From NCBI RefSeq assembly GCF_004803715.2, contig NZ_CP039383.2, forward strand, positions 806,001 through 870,000: 64,000 nucleotides of DNA. The letters run 5' to 3'. A program made the translations under genes and the position numbers. This stretch comes from Luteimonas yindakuii (GTDB lineage Bacteria > Pseudomonadota > Gammaproteobacteria > Xanthomonadales > Xanthomonadaceae). The notes beneath the pieces are model-generated. The model searched no databases. It saw nothing but the letters and a program-made list of their open reading frames with translations, and was not told the DNA's origin. Every line of letters starts with the position of its first letter. Positions within the stretch are counted from its first letter, which is position 1. Positions 35,133-44,981 of the stretch are shown in pieces.

Positions 35133-37613
35133 TCAGGCCACTGCGCGCGCGGCGTGTGCGCCGGACGGCTGGCGGTCGTAGTGCGTGGCGGCGCGGAGCT
35201 CGTGCACGTCGAAATCGTCCACGGTGATCGCGTCCAGCGTGATCGCGCGCAGCTCGGCCAGCTGGTTGCGCTCGTCCGCGGTCAGCACGCCCTCGCGCAC
35301 GGCCTCGTCGAGCTGGGCGTCGTAATCCAGTGCCTGGATGCCCTTGCCCTTGAGTGCCTTGAGGAACTTGCGCTCGACCGGCTCCGCGGCCACAGCCTTG
35401 GCCAGGTAGCTGGCGATGCGGCCGCCGGGATTGTTCTCGCACGGGGTCAGGAACACACCCTGGGCAAGACGCTCGCGGGCCTCGTTGACGTTCATCAGCA
35501 GCGAGGCCACCCGGTGGCCCAGGCGATCGCCGGGGGCTTCGGCGCGACGACCGAGCGGGAAGATCAGCACCCACATCAGCCAGCCGATCGGACGGATCGG
35601 GAAGTTGCGCAACGCCGCCGACAGTGCGGTCTCGATGCGGTGCACGCTGTCATGGAAGGCCCAGGCCAGCAGCGGCTTGTCGCCTTCCGGCGCGCCTTCG
35701 TCGTGGTAACGCTTGAGGATCGCACTGGTCATGTAGACGTGGCTGAGCACGTCGCCGAGACGCCCGGACAGCGACTCCTTGAACTTCAGCTTGCCACCGA
35801 GCGTCAGCATCGACACGTCGGCCATCAGCGCGAGGTTGGCGGAATACCGGTCGAGCTTGCGGAAGTAGCGACGCGTGTAGTCGTCACCCGGCGCGGCACC
35901 GAACTTCGCACCGGTGATGCCGAACCACAGCGAACGCACCGCGTTGGAAATGCCGTAGCGGATATGGCCCATCAGGTTGCGGTCGAAGTCCTCGAGCCCG
36001 CGCCGGTGGTCGGGGTCCTGCGCGGCCTGCATCTCCTTCATCACCCACGGATGGCAGAGGATCGCGCCCTGGCCGAAGATCAGCAGGCTGCGGGTCATGA
36101 TGTTGGCGCCTTCGACGGTCACGCCGATCGGTGCCGCCTGCCAGGCGCGGCCGGCGAAGTTGCGCGGGCCGAGGATGATGCCCTTGCCGCCAAGCACGTC
36201 CATGACATCGCTGATGACTTCGCGGCCCATCGAGGTGCAGTGATACTTGGCGATCGCCGACGGCACCGACGGCACGTCGCCACGATCGACCGCGGCGGCT
36301 GTGGCCTGCGCCAGCGCACTGATCGCATAGGCCTTGCCGCCGATACGCGCCAGCGCTTCCTCCACGCCTTCGAAGCGGCCGATCGACAGGCCGAACTGCT
36401 TGCGGATGCGCGCGTAGGCACCGGTCACCACCGCGCCGGCCTTGGCGCCGCCGCTGGCAGTCGAGGGCAGGGTGATCGAGCGGCCGATCGCCAGGCACTC
36501 GTTGAGCATGTTCCAGCCCTTGCCGGCCATGTCGGCACCGCCGACCAGCTGGCTGAGCGGGATGAAGACATCCGTGCCACGGATCGGGCCGTTCTGGAAC
36601 GGCGAGTTGAGCGGGAAATGACGGCGGCCGATCTCCACGCCCGGCGTGTCGCGCGGCAGCAGCGCAAGGGTGATGCCGACGTCCTCGACGTCGCCCAGCA
36701 GCGCGTCGGGGTCGTACATGCGGAAGGCCAGGCCGATCAACGTCGCCACCGGCGCGAGCGTGATGTAGCGCTTGTCGAAGGTGAGGCGCACGCCCAGCAC
36801 CTGCGCACCGTTCCACTCGCCCTTGCAGACGATGCCGTAGTCGGGGATCGAGGTCGCATCCGAGCCCGCGAACGGACCGGTCAGCCCGAAGCAGGGCACC
36901 TCGCGGCCGTCGGCCAGGCGCGGCAGGTACTGCTCCTTCTGCTCCGGGGTGCCGTAATGCACCAGCAGCTCGCCCGGACCAAGCGAGTTCGGCACGCCGA
37001 CGGTGGAGCTCACCACGCTGGAGATCGACGACAGCTTCTGGATCACCTTGTGGTGCGCCAGCGCGCTGAATCCAAGGCCGCCGTATTCCTTGGGAATGAT
37101 CATGCCGAAGAAGCGGTTCTTCTTGATGTAGTCCCACAGCTCCGGCTGCAGGTCGGCATGGATGTGGGTGATTTCCCAGTCGTTGACCATCCGGCACAGC
37201 TCTTCCACCGGGCCATCGAGGAACGCCTGTTCCTCGGCAGTGAGCTGCGGCTTCGGATAGTCCAGCAGCTTCTGCCAGTCCGGATCGCCGGTGAAAAGCT
37301 CGCCCTCGAAGCCGACCGAGCCGGTCTCCAGCGCGATGCGCTCGGTCTGCGACAACGGTGGCAGCACCTTGCGGAAGAACGTCAGCAGTGGCGCGGTGAC
37401 CAGCGACTTGCGCAGTGGCGCCACCAGCAGCGGGATCGCAATCAGCGCAAGCACGACGAAGGCGACGATGGTGGCCGTCGCGCTGGCGCCAAGCAGCCAG
37501 CAGGCCACCAGCGCGGTGGCCGCCATCGCCACCCAGACCGGCAGGCGCATCCGGTGATAGGCCGCGAACATGCCGGTCAGCAGCAGGGCGAGAAACGGAA
37601 CGACAACGCTCAT
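35133..37613 (-). CDS. fadE: Acyl-CoA dehydrogenase, FadE type
   Basis: The FAD enzyme that introduces the first double bond in fatty acid beta-oxidation. 826 residues, close to the long FadE form. Residues 1-65 contain two or three hydrophobic helices that anchor it to the membrane. The catalytic core follows, with IPKEYGGLGFSALAHHKVIQKL, CFGLTGPFAGSDATSIPD and CLAIGRSITLPSTASGGAK. The long C-terminal extension (from about 500) is characteristic of FadE. The start at 37613 has CGGAG seven bases upstream. It is divergent from a TetR regulator, with a palindrome over its promoter. Confidence 0.95.
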   Translation of the reverse strand: MSVVVPFLALLLTGMFAAYHRMRLPVWVAMAATALVACWLLGASATATIVAFVVLALIAIPLLVAPLRKSLVTAPLLTFFRKVLPPLSQTERIALETGSVGFEGELFTGDPDWQKLLDYPKPQLTAEEQAFLDGPVEELCRMVNDWEITHIHADLQPELWDYIKKNRFFGMIIPKEYGGLGFSALAHHKVIQKLSSISSVVSSTVGVPNSLGPGELLVHYGTPEQKEQYLPRLADGREVPCFGLTGPFAGSDATSIPDYGIVCKGEWNGAQVLGVRLTFDKRYITLAPVATLIGLAFRMYDPDALLGDVEDVGITLALLPRDTPGVEIGRRHFPLNSPFQNGPIRGTDVFIPLSQLVGGADMAGKGWNMLNECLAIGRSITLPSTASGGAKAGAVVTGAYARIRKQFGLSIGRFEGVEEALARIGGKAYAISALAQATAAAVDRGDVPSVPSAIAKYHCTSMGREVISDVMDVLGGKGIILGPRNFAGRAWQAAPIGVTVEGANIMTRSLLIFGQGAILCHPWVMKEMQAAQDPDHRRGLEDFDRNLMGHIRYGISNAVRSLWFGITGAKFGAAPGDDYTRRYFRKLDRYSANLALMADVSMLTLGGKLKFKESLSGRLGDVLSHVYMTSAILKRYHDEGAPEGDKPLLAWAFHDSVHRIETALSAALRNFPIRPIGWLMWVLIFPLGRRAEAPGDRLGHRVASLLMNVNEARERLAQGVFLTPCENNPGGRIASYLAKAVAAEPVERKFLKALKGKGIQALDYDAQLDEAVREGVLTADERNQLAELRAITLDAITVDDFDVHELRAATHYDRQPSGAHAARAVA

Positions 37614-37662
37614 GGAAGGCTCCGGGAAGGCATGAAGGGATGGGGCCGGACATCCCGGCAGC

Positions 37663-37682
37663 ACCATACGCTTTAGTATGGT
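37663..37682. promoter_or_regulatory. Candidate TetR operator over the fadE promoter
   Basis: ACCATAC-N6-GTATGGT is a 7-base inverted repeat. It covers the fadE -10 box (37675-37680). A related half site, ACGATACGCTTT, lies at 37725-37736 upstream of the divergent TetR gene and shares ATACGCTTT with this one. Both fit repression and autoregulation by the neighbouring regulator. Confidence 0.6.
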
Positions 37683-37702
37683 TACGCGGCGCGCGAAGTC
37701 AA
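37675..37702 (-). promoter_or_regulatory. fadE promoter
   Basis: On the minus strand TTGACT (37697-37702) and CATACT (37675-37680) are spaced by 16 bases. The -35 is a five-of-six match. The start point would be near 37668, giving a leader of about 55 bases. Confidence 0.6.
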
Positions 37703-37753
37703 TCCCGCGCCCATGTGCCGTCCCACGATACGCTTTCCGGCGCCTGCGTACGG

Positions 37754-37759
37754 TAAACT
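37754..37759 (+). promoter_or_regulatory. -10 element (TAAACT) 8 bases before the TetR gene ATG
   Basis: TAAACT followed by CCGCGCCC and the ATG at 37768, with no room for a ribosome-binding site; a leaderless transcript is predicted. Confidence 0.45.
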
Positions 37760-37767
37760 CCGCGCCC

Positions 37768-38379
37768 ATGAAAACTCCCAACGCGGCGAAGTCCGCCGAT
37801 GCGCCGCGCACGGGCGAGCGCCAGGGGCGCCTGAGCGCCGACGACTGGGCGCAGGCCGCCCTCGACCTGATCGCCGAACAGGGCGTTGCCGCGGTGGCGG
37901 TGGAGTCGCTTGCCCGGCGCCTTGGCGTCACCAAGGGCAGCTTCTACTGGCATTTCCCGTCGCGCGATGCGCTGCTGCAGGCCGCGCTGGAGCGTTGGGA
38001 AAGCGTCGAGCAGGAAGCGGTGTTCGGCGAGCTCGAAAAGATCTCCGACCCGCGTGACCGCCTGCGCGCGCTGATCGAGATGGTTGCCCACGAGATCAAG
38101 CTGCACGTCGTCTACAGCGCCCTGCTGCAGGCGCTCGACCATCCCATCGTCAAGCCGGTGATCGGGCGGGTGTCGGAACGCCGGCTCGAGCACCTTGCGC
38201 GTTCGTATCGGGAAGTGGGCTTCGGTGTCGACGATGCACGTCACCGCGCACGCCTGGCCTACACGGCCTACGTGGGTTTCCTGCAGCTGTCGATCCAGCT
38301 TCCACAGTCGCGGCTGGATCACGAACAGTTCGATGCGTACATCGCCCACGTCATGGCGACGCTGATTCCGCCGCGCTGA
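37768..38379 (+). CDS. TetR-family regulator, probable fadE repressor
   Basis: A 203-residue DNA-binding repressor. The helix-turn-helix lies at about residues 35-70: [31 protein letters not shown], with the family hallmark GSFYWHF. The C-terminal ligand domain is variable, as usual. It is divergent from fadE, and a palindrome overlies the fadE promoter, so control of beta-oxidation by an acyl-CoA-type ligand is the likely role (inference). The start at 37768 has a -10-like TAAACT eight bases before it and no ribosome-binding site. Confidence 0.88.
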   Translation: MKTPNAAKSADAPRTGERQGRLSADDWAQAALDLIAEQGVAAVAVESLARRLGVTKGSFYWHFPSRDALLQAALERWESVEQEAVFGELEKISDPRDRLRALIEMVAHEIKLHVVYSALLQALDHPIVKPVIGRVSERRLEHLARSYREVGFGVDDARHRARLAYTAYVGFLQLSIQLPQSRLDHEQFDAYIAHVMATLIPPR

Positions 38380-38461
38380 AAATCCTGGGAAAAACGCCTG
38401 TTTCGGGCGCTTTTCCCGTCTCCATGATGCAGGTGCAGCAAACCTCCTGCGTCGTGTCCCT

Positions 38462-38467
38462 TAAAAT
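38462..38467 (+). promoter_or_regulatory. -10 element (TAAAAT) of pckG
   Basis: TAAAAT in the 131-base gap after the TetR gene. A start point near 38474 gives a leader of about 37 bases to the TTG at 38511. Confidence 0.5.
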
Positions 38468-38510
38468 GTCCTGCTGGACTGACATGGCGCGTGGCGCCAG
38501 GAGCATGCAA

Positions 38511-40283
38511 TTGAACGCCGCCCGCCCCCTCCCGACTTCCAATACCGCATCCGCGACTTCGCTTGCGGAACTGCAGGCATGGGTCGATGACGTCGCCCGC
38601 CTGACGCAGCCTGACCGCATCCACTGGTGCGACGGCAGCGATGCGGAAAACAAGGCACTGCTCGCGTCCATGGAGTCCGATGGCACGCTGATCGCGCTGA
38701 ATCCGGAAACCCATCCGAACTGCTGGCTGCATCGCTCCGATCCCGACGACGTTGCGCGTGTCGAGCACCTCACCTTCGTGTGCACCCGCGAGCGCGATGA
38801 CGCCGGCCCGAACAACCACTGGATGGATCCGGCAGAAGCGCACAGCAGGATGGATGGGCTGTTCGAGGGCTGCATGCGCGGACGCACGATGTACGTGATC
38901 CCGTACTGCATGGGCCCGATCGAGTCGCCGCTCGCGCGCTGCGGCGTCGAGATCACCGATTCGCCGTACGTGGTGGCCAACATGCGGATCATGACCCGCA
39001 TGGGCGCTGCCGCCCTGCGCCGCATCGAACGCGAGGGCAGCGAACGCACGGGGACCTTCGTGCGCGGCCTGCACTCGCTGGGCGAGCTGGACCCGAACCG
39101 CCGTTTCATCATGCACTTCCCGGAAGAGCTGACGATCAAGTCGTACGGCTCCGGCTACGGCGGCAACGCGCTGCTCGGCAAGAAGTGCCACGCACTGCGG
39201 CTTGCGTCCTGGCAGGCGCGCCAGGAAGGCTGGCTGGCCGAGCACATGCTCATCGTCGGCATCGAGAACCCGCAGGGCGAGACGCACTATGTCGCCGCCG
39301 CGTTCCCGAGCGCCTGCGGCAAGACCAACCTGGCGATGCTGATTCCGCCCGCGCGCTACCGCGAGGCCGGCTGGAAGGTGTGGACGGTCGGGGACGACAT
39401 CTGCTGGATGCGTCCAGGCGCCGATGGCCGGCTGTGGGCGATCAATCCCGAAGCCGGCTTTTTCGGCGTGGCGCCGGGGACGTCGGCGAAATCCAACCCG
39501 AATGCGCTGGCCACGATCCAGCACGACACCATCTTTACCAACGTCGGCCTGACCGACGACGGCCAGCCGTGGTGGGAAGGCCTCGACGATCGCGTGCCCG
39601 CGTTCGACTGGAAGGGCCGCCCGTACGACCCGGCCAACGGCCCGGCGGCGCATCCGAATGCACGCTTCACCGTGTCCGCCGCGCAGTGCCCGTCGTATTC
39701 CGAGCGCGCCGAGGATCCGCAGGGCGTGCCGATCTCCGCGATCGTGTTCGGTGGCCGGCGCGCATCGCTGGTGCCGCTGGTGTTCGAGGCACGGGACTGG
39801 ACCCATGGCGTGCAGGTCGGCGCCGCGATGGCCTCCGAAACCACCGCCGCGGCCACCGGCCAGGTCGGCGTGGTGCGTCGCGACCCGATGGCGATGAAGC
39901 CGTTCTGCGGCTACAACTTCGGCGACTATTTCGCCCACTGGTTGTCGTTCGATACCGCGGACGCGAAGCTGCCGAAGGTCTTCCACGTCAACTGGTTCCG
40001 GAAGGGCGACGACGGCAAGTTCGTGTGGCCCGGTTTCGGCGAGAACATGCGCGTGCTGGAATGGATCATCGGCCGCGTCGATGGCAAGGCGGACGCGGTG
40101 GAAACCCCGATCGGCCTGCTGCCCGATGCCTCGATGCTCGATCTCGATGGGCTGGACCTGTCGGCGGATGCACTCCGGACGCTGCTGGCGGTGGACGAGG
40201 CCGGGTGGGCCGCCGAACATGCCGATGTCCAGGCGCAGTACGCCGCCTACGGCGACCGCCTGCCGGAGCCGCTGCGCGGCTGA
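38511..40283 (+). CDS. pckG: Phosphoenolpyruvate carboxykinase (GTP)
   Basis: Converts oxaloacetate and GTP to PEP, GDP and CO2 for gluconeogenesis. 590 residues, standard for the GTP type. Key motifs: the substrate-binding [29 protein letters not shown], the nucleotide P-loop [15 protein letters not shown] (Lys271), and [10 protein letters not shown]. The start is uncertain: AGGAG at 38499-38503 is only one base from the ATG at 38505 but seven bases from the TTG at 38511, so TTG is preferred here. A strong terminator follows. Together with fadE next door it suggests growth on fatty acids or acetate. Confidence 0.93.
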   Translation: MNAARPLPTSNTASATSLAELQAWVDDVARLTQPDRIHWCDGSDAENKALLASMESDGTLIALNPETHPNCWLHRSDPDDVARVEHLTFVCTRERDDAGPNNHWMDPAEAHSRMDGLFEGCMRGRTMYVIPYCMGPIESPLARCGVEITDSPYVVANMRIMTRMGAAALRRIEREGSERTGTFVRGLHSLGELDPNRRFIMHFPEELTIKSYGSGYGGNALLGKKCHALRLASWQARQEGWLAEHMLIVGIENPQGETHYVAAAFPSACGKTNLAMLIPPARYREAGWKVWTVGDDICWMRPGADGRLWAINPEAGFFGVAPGTSAKSNPNALATIQHDTIFTNVGLTDDGQPWWEGLDDRVPAFDWKGRPYDPANGPAAHPNARFTVSAAQCPSYSERAEDPQGVPISAIVFGGRRASLVPLVFEARDWTHGVQVGAAMASETTAAATGQVGVVRRDPMAMKPFCGYNFGDYFAHWLSFDTADAKLPKVFHVNWFRKGDDGKFVWPGFGENMRVLEWIIGRVDGKADAVETPIGLLPDASMLDLDGLDLSADALRTLLAVDEAGWAAEHADVQAQYAAYGDRLPEPLRG

Positions 40284-40308
40284 TCGCGCACCGGGTTTGC
40301 GTCAAAGG

Positions 40309-40339
40309 AAAAGGCCTTCCCGTCAGGGAAGGCCTTTTT
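40309..40339 (+). terminator. Rho-independent terminator after pckG
   Basis: Perfect 13-base stem (AAAAGGCCTTCCC / GGGAAGGCCTTTT) with loop GTCA and a run of five T. A textbook terminator, symmetrical enough to work on both strands. Confidence 0.92.
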
Positions 40340-40539
40340 CTTGGCCGCGGTTCATGACAGCTGGTTACCAGCAGGATAAGTATCCGGCGAGCTGAAGAAA
40401 TCCGCAGAACTTCCGTCCCCCGGCGCATCCTCCCGGGCGGGGCGCTGCCTGCCTACCGGTCCTGTGGGCGAGTGCTCCTGCAGGCGCTCCGCATGCATGG
40501 TGCGCAAGCGCGCGCCACCAGCTGACGCAGGACGCCCCC
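40340..40539. other. Gene-free stretch between two terminators
   Basis: About 200 bases between the pckG and TonB-receptor terminators (within a 309-base gap). It holds a perfect GCTGGT-T-ACCAGC palindrome at 40360-40372 and no gene, RNA or promoter that I can support. Confidence 0.6.
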
Positions 40540-40568
40540 AAAAACTACGGCCCCTTGCGGGGCCGTAG
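40540..40568 (-). terminator. Rho-independent terminator of the TonB-receptor gene
   Basis: On the minus strand CTACGGCCCC pairs with GGGGCCGTAG across the loop GCAA and is followed by five T. It lies 25 bases past the receptor stop codon. Confidence 0.9.
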
Positions 40569-40592
40569 CGTGTTGCGGTTACAGCACGTGGA

Positions 40593-43500
40593 TCAGAAGC
40601 GCTGCTGGTACTTCATGTACACGAAGCGACCGATGTCGAAGCCGCCGTAGTACGAGAAGTTCGCGCTCGGCTGCGAGTACATCGGCGGGCCGTACTTCTC
40701 GAACACGTTGTTCGCACCCACCGCGATCGTCGCGTTCCACGGCGCCTGCCAACGGAACTGCACGTCGTTGAAGGTGGTCGAGCCGCTCTTGTTGCGACGC
40801 GACAGCGCGCTCGCCAGCGAGCCGTCGGCATTGATGATGCCGGTCGGCGCGTAGGTGATCTCGTTGCACTCGAGGTGCGGCGTCATCACCGAGCTGTTGA
40901 AGTAGGTGCAGCCTTCCTTCATCGAGGAGTAGTAACGGGCCGTCCAGCTGGCACCGAAATCGCCGTACTGCCAGCTCAGGCCCAGGTTGGAGCGCAGACG
41001 GAAGCTGGAGGTGTTGCCGACCGAGGACAGCGGCTTGCGCGGGTCGTTGGTGCTCACCAGCGCGTCGTACACGGTGTAGGTGGAGTTGGAGTTGACCGTG
41101 AAGTTGCCGTAGTCGCCTGCGTCCCAACGGTAGGTCAGGTCGATGTCGTAGCCTTCGGCCTTGCGGAAACCGGCGTTGCGGCTGCCGAAGCGCATGAAGT
41201 CGACGAAGCCCTGGCCCGCATCACGGGTGAACAGCTGCGGCGAGCAGCGGCTGGTGATGCCTTGGATGTAGCAGTCGTTGAGGATGGTGGTCGGCGAATC
41301 GGCGACGATGGTGTCAGCGATGCGGATCTTCCACCAGTCGACCGACGCGTTGAAACCCTCAAGGAAGCTCGGGCTCCAGACGAAACCGATGGTCTGCGAC
41401 TTCGACAGCTCTGGCGTCAGCGTCGGATTACTGCCCGAGGTGAAGGCCACCGAAGTCTGCGAGTTCGGCGAGGCCACCGGAGTGCCACCCTGGCCGATCT
41501 GGCGATAGGTGTTGGCCAGCGCGCCCATTGCCGCGACGCAGTTGGCGCGCGTGGTGGCATTGTTGGCCGAGCTACCGAAGTTGGTATCGCAGGGATCGGT
41601 ATAGAACGCGAACGTCTGCGAACCGCCACCGTACAGGTCGGAGATGGTCGGGGCGCGGAAGCCATCAGCCACCGTGGCACGCAGCATCAGCGACTCGAAC
41701 GGCTTCCAGCGCAGGCCGAACTTGCTGTTGGTGGTCTCGCCGAAGGTGTCGAAGTCCGAGAAGCGCGTTGCGGCGGTCAGGGTCAGCTCTTCCGCGAACG
41801 GCAGGCCGGACAGCAGCGGCGCCTCGAGCTCGATGTAGGCCTCGTCAACGCGGTAGCCGCCGCCGGTGGGGCCGGCCGCCAGGTTGGTCGAGCCGCCGGT
41901 CTGCGCGAGCGCGTCAGGCGAGAACATGCCGTCTTCCTTGCGGCTCTCCACGCCGACCGCGAAGCCCAGGTCGCCGCCCGGCAGGGTGACGATCGAGCCG
42001 GCCAGGTTGGCCGAGAACACTTGGGTGGTGGTCTCGCCGGTGGAATGCTCTTCCTGGAAGATGAAGCGCTGCAGCGCATCATTGCCGGTCATGCCGCCCG
42101 GGGCGACCACGCCGTACTCGACGAAGGGGTTCCACGGCACGCAGCCGGTGTCAACCGCGCCAGGCGCGCCGCAGACGATCTGGCCCTGGGCGTTCCGGAA
42201 CGACGGACCGACCGCGCGCGAGACGTTGGCGAGGTTGAGGTTGCCGAAGGAGGCCTGGGTCAGCTTGCTCTGGCTGTGCAGGTAGCCGACGTCCCAGTCG
42301 AAGATGCGGTCGCCGATCTCGAAGTAGCCTTCAAAGGTACCGCTGAAGCGGTACTGGTTGAAGTCGGAGCTGGTCGTGCGCGGCACTTCCCAGGTCCGGC
42401 GCCACCAGGTACCGATGTCCGTACCGATCGGGTTGAAGTAGCTGTCGGCGTCCATCGGCGTACCGAAAGACGCGGCCTGCATCGGATAGCCGGCGATCAG
42501 GCGGTCCGTGGTGCGGTTGAAGTACGCCAGGTTGGTGCGGAAGCGGACGGTGTCGGTGATGTCGTAGCTGCCGTCGACGAAGAGCGACTTCGTCTCGAGC
42601 GGCGTGTGCACGTCCATCTGCAGGTTGGTGTTGGTCTTGTCGGCGGTGGAGCCCGGCAGACAGTCAACCGGCGTACCGGTGCCGGCCGGGCAGCTGCCGG
42701 TGAACGTGTCCTGGTTGCGCCAGTTTGCCGGATTCGACAGGTCGCCGTTCGGATCGATCGGCACCAGACGCACCTGGGTGGCCGCGTTGGCCGGGAAGGT
42801 CACGTTCGGGAAGCGGCCTGCAGCCTGGGTGCGGTTGACCGTAAAACCACCGATGTAGCCGGCTGCGGTCCACTGGTCGGTCGGATGGCGGTCGGTACGG
42901 CTGAACTGCGAGAACCAGCGGTCCGCACCGGCCACACCGTCTTCCTTGCGCCAGTCACCGGTCACCGTCAGCGAGCCGCGGTCACCCGAGAAGCCGAGGG
43001 TGAAGTCGCCGTTGGTGATGGCGCCGTCGCCTTCGCTGTACTGGCCGTAGTAGACGTTGGCTTCCGCGCCTTCGAAGTTGGTGCGGGTGATGATGTTGAT
43101 GACGCCGGCCATGGCGTCCGAACCGTAGATCGACGAGGCGCCGTCCTTCAGCACTTCGATCCGCTCGATGGCGGCGGCCGGGATGGCCGCGATGTCCTGC
43201 AGGCCGCTGGTGCTGATGCCCAGACGCTTGCCGTTGAGCAGGATCAGGGTGCGCGGGGCACCGAGGTTGCGCAGGCTGATGTAGCTGCCGCCGACGTTCT
43301 CACCCGACGACAGCGGAGCTGCACGGCTGATCGGCGGGGCACCGACGGCGCTGATGTTCTGCAGGATGTCCGCGACGGACTGGAAGCCCTGGCGCTGGAT
43401 TTCCTCACGGGTCACGAAGGTCACCGGCTGGGCGGTTTCCACGTCCACCTGGCGGATGCGCGAGCCAGTGACCTGGATGCGGTCCAGCGTGGTCGCCTGC

Positions 43501-43604
43501 TGGCCTTCCTGGGCGATCGCGACGCCCGTGCCGGCAACGGCGGTGGTGCCCGCAACGAGCGCGAAGGTGATCGCGTCGCGGAGCTTGTTGGTCTTCAACA
43601 TCAT
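40593..43604 (-). CDS. TonB-dependent outer-membrane receptor
   Basis: A 1003-residue energised importer for a bulky nutrient such as a siderophore, carbohydrate or peptide. The N-terminus ([20 protein letters not shown]) is a signal peptide typical of this family of Xanthomonad receptors. The plug follows: [44 protein letters not shown] and the [26 protein letters not shown] segment. A 22-strand-type barrel ends in QQRF with terminal Phe. The start at 43604 has GGAGAGAGAG upstream. The substrate is unknown. A structured leader and a separate upstream promoter are present; a strong terminator follows. Confidence 0.93.
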   Translation of the reverse strand: MMLKTNKLRDAITFALVAGTTAVAGTGVAIAQEGQQATTLDRIQVTGSRIRQVDVETAQPVTFVTREEIQRQGFQSVADILQNISAVGAPPISRAAPLSSGENVGGSYISLRNLGAPRTLILLNGKRLGISTSGLQDIAAIPAAAIERIEVLKDGASSIYGSDAMAGVINIITRTNFEGAEANVYYGQYSEGDGAITNGDFTLGFSGDRGSLTVTGDWRKEDGVAGADRWFSQFSRTDRHPTDQWTAAGYIGGFTVNRTQAAGRFPNVTFPANAATQVRLVPIDPNGDLSNPANWRNQDTFTGSCPAGTGTPVDCLPGSTADKTNTNLQMDVHTPLETKSLFVDGSYDITDTVRFRTNLAYFNRTTDRLIAGYPMQAASFGTPMDADSYFNPIGTDIGTWWRRTWEVPRTTSSDFNQYRFSGTFEGYFEIGDRIFDWDVGYLHSQSKLTQASFGNLNLANVSRAVGPSFRNAQGQIVCGAPGAVDTGCVPWNPFVEYGVVAPGGMTGNDALQRFIFQEEHSTGETTTQVFSANLAGSIVTLPGGDLGFAVGVESRKEDGMFSPDALAQTGGSTNLAAGPTGGGYRVDEAYIELEAPLLSGLPFAEELTLTAATRFSDFDTFGETTNSKFGLRWKPFESLMLRATVADGFRAPTISDLYGGGSQTFAFYTDPCDTNFGSSANNATTRANCVAAMGALANTYRQIGQGGTPVASPNSQTSVAFTSGSNPTLTPELSKSQTIGFVWSPSFLEGFNASVDWWKIRIADTIVADSPTTILNDCYIQGITSRCSPQLFTRDAGQGFVDFMRFGSRNAGFRKAEGYDIDLTYRWDAGDYGNFTVNSNSTYTVYDALVSTNDPRKPLSSVGNTSSFRLRSNLGLSWQYGDFGASWTARYYSSMKEGCTYFNSSVMTPHLECNEITYAPTGIINADGSLASALSRRNKSGSTTFNDVQFRWQAPWNATIAVGANNVFEKYGPPMYSQPSANFSYYGGFDIGRFVYMKYQQRF

Positions 43605-43612
43605 CTCTCTCT

Positions 43613-43670
43613 CCAAGTATGTCTTGGGAAATTCCCATGGGAACCCGCCAGTGGCGTCAAGGGAGACGCC
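43613..43670 (-). promoter_or_regulatory. Structured leader of the TonB-receptor gene
   Basis: On the minus strand three stem-loops can be drawn: GGCGTC/GACGCC (43653-43670), alternating GGGAA/TTCCC blocks (43626-43643) that can pair in more than one way, and CCAAG/CTTGG (43613-43627) whose second arm runs into the ribosome-binding GGAG. The last could hide the ribosome-binding site. Confidence 0.4.
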
Positions 43671-43692
43671 TAATCCGGCAAGGCCGAGGCCG

Positions 43693-43721
43693 ATACTAGT
43701 CCCCCTTGTCGAGAAATTAAA
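43693..43721 (-). promoter_or_regulatory. Weak candidate promoter of the TonB-receptor gene
   Basis: TTTAAT (43716-43721) and TAGTAT (43693-43698) with a 17-base spacer, in an unusually A+T-rich patch. It gives a leader of about 80 bases. Other placements are possible. Confidence 0.3.
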
Positions 43722-44005
43722 GTGTCGTTAACAAAAGGCGTGGATTGCGTGAGCTGACCATGCTAGAGCGTGTGGCGGCGCGCTTCCCAAGCGTGCGGGA
43801 ACCGGGTGTAACCCCCGCAGGTATGGCGGAGCAATGACGCGATCGCAGCGAAGCCCGGCCTTCCGCTGGGCTTGTGTCCAAGCGGAAATTGCCGACGACC
43901 GGCAAAGCAAGGACATCCACTCGCCCAAGCGGGTGGGGATGTGGCGGGCTGGTCGTGGGTGTTGCAAGGGGGCCGCGTGCGAGCGCACGGCGGCCAGACG
44001 AGCGT
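43722..44005. other. Remainder of the gap before the TonB-receptor gene
   Basis: This is part of a 401-base gap. It contains the A+T-rich GTTAAC patch and otherwise ordinary GC-rich sequence. No gene, RNA or convincing terminator for the gene at 44006 is recognisable. Confidence 0.5.
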
Positions 44006-44881
44006 TTAGAGATCCTGCTCGTAACGGACGTAGGGAACGGTGCCCTCGTCCTCGCCGTTCTCGCCACGCAGGGCGAACGGATTGCGGCCACGCGTGACGA
44101 TATTGTCCGCGCCCACCGTGAGCTGGCCGCTCCACGGGGTACGCCAGGTCAGGCCGACGCCGAGGCCTTCCCAGCGCGGCTGGCCGGGGCTGTCGATCAC
44201 CTGGCCGATGATGCTCGCGCCGAACCGGCCGTAACCACCACCCACGCTCAGCGACTTGCTGTCCCAGCGGTCGGCGAGGTCCAGCGGTGCCTGCGCGTAG
44301 GGGATGAGGCGGGCCTTGGCCACCGTGCCGGCGATTGACACGTAACCCTGGTCGCTGATGTTCTTCTGCGCGAAGACCGTCAGGTCGTTGGAATCGAAAT
44401 CACTGGCGCCAGCTCGACCGGAACTCAGCCAGGTGGGAAGATGGCCGCGGGTCTCGCCAACGCTCACGCCAATGCGGTTGCCGTCGCGGCTGAGGGCGGC
44501 GGTCGCAGTGCCGCGGCGGGCGCTGTCCGCGTCGCCGTCGAGATCCAGCGAAGCCAGCGCGCAGTTGTTGGCCAGCGTGCCGAGGGCGTGGGTCATCGCA
44601 CCGCGGTAATCGCACAGCAGGCCCAGCGAATCCCCGGTGTCCAGGCCGAATGCGGCGTCGAGGCGATTGCCGCCGAAGCGCCAGCGTGCACCGGCCTGGG
44701 CCCCGCCTTCGTCGGTGGGTTCGAGCACCAGCAGGGCCTCGAGTCGACCGTTGGTGTTGTTCCAGATCGGAAGGACGGCCTGCTGTTCCGATGCCGCCGC
44801 GCGGCTCTGCGCGTGCACATCCGCTGCTGCGCCGAGGGCGAGCAGGGCGGAAAGCACGAGCGGGGCGAGGCGCAGCAGCAT
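44006..44881 (-). CDS. Secreted beta-strand-rich protein, function unknown
   Basis: A 291-residue protein with a signal peptide (residues 1-24, ending DVHAQ). The body has alternating short strands (LEALLVLEPTDEGGAQAGARWRFGG, RLDAAFGLDTGD) and the C-terminus GVGLTWRTPWSGQLTVGADNIVTRGRNPFALRGE … VPYVRYEQDL resembles the last strands of TonB receptors, suggesting a small outer-membrane barrel. It lies upstream of the TonB receptor on the same strand, separated by 401 bases, and has its own promoter. I do not recognise a named family; a partner role for the receptor is only a guess. Confidence 0.7.
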   Translation of the reverse strand: MLLRLAPLVLSALLALGAAADVHAQSRAAASEQQAVLPIWNNTNGRLEALLVLEPTDEGGAQAGARWRFGGNRLDAAFGLDTGDSLGLLCDYRGAMTHALGTLANNCALASLDLDGDADSARRGTATAALSRDGNRIGVSVGETRGHLPTWLSSGRAGASDFDSNDLTVFAQKNISDQGYVSIAGTVAKARLIPYAQAPLDLADRWDSKSLSVGGGYGRFGASIIGQVIDSPGQPRWEGLGVGLTWRTPWSGQLTVGADNIVTRGRNPFALRGENGEDEGTVPYVRYEQDL

Positions 44882-44892
44882 GGTCAGATCGA

Positions 44893-44904
44893 CTCTTGCA
44901 AGAG
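44893..44904. repeat. Perfect 12-base palindrome in the leader of the 44006 gene
   Basis: CTCTTGCAAGAG lies between the predicted start point and the ATG. It could be a hairpin in the mRNA leader or an operator. Confidence 0.45.
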
Positions 44905-44930
44905 CCGGTAGTTCCCGGTTTCGGGCTACG

Positions 44931-44959
44931 ACTCTATTTCGTTTATGTTTATTTAACAA
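44931..44959 (-). promoter_or_regulatory. Promoter of the 44006 gene
   Basis: On the minus strand TTGTTA (44954-44959) and TAGAGT (44931-44936) have a 17-base spacer within a strikingly A+T-rich stretch. The leader would be about 43 bases. Confidence 0.6.
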
Positions 44960-44981
44960 TCCCCGTGCCGCGACCGGACGC

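Noticed and set aside
43834..44097. Small plus-strand gene in the gap before the TonB-receptor gene
   Set aside because: No ribosome-binding site, odd Arg/Cys-rich composition, and it runs into the antisense of a real gene.
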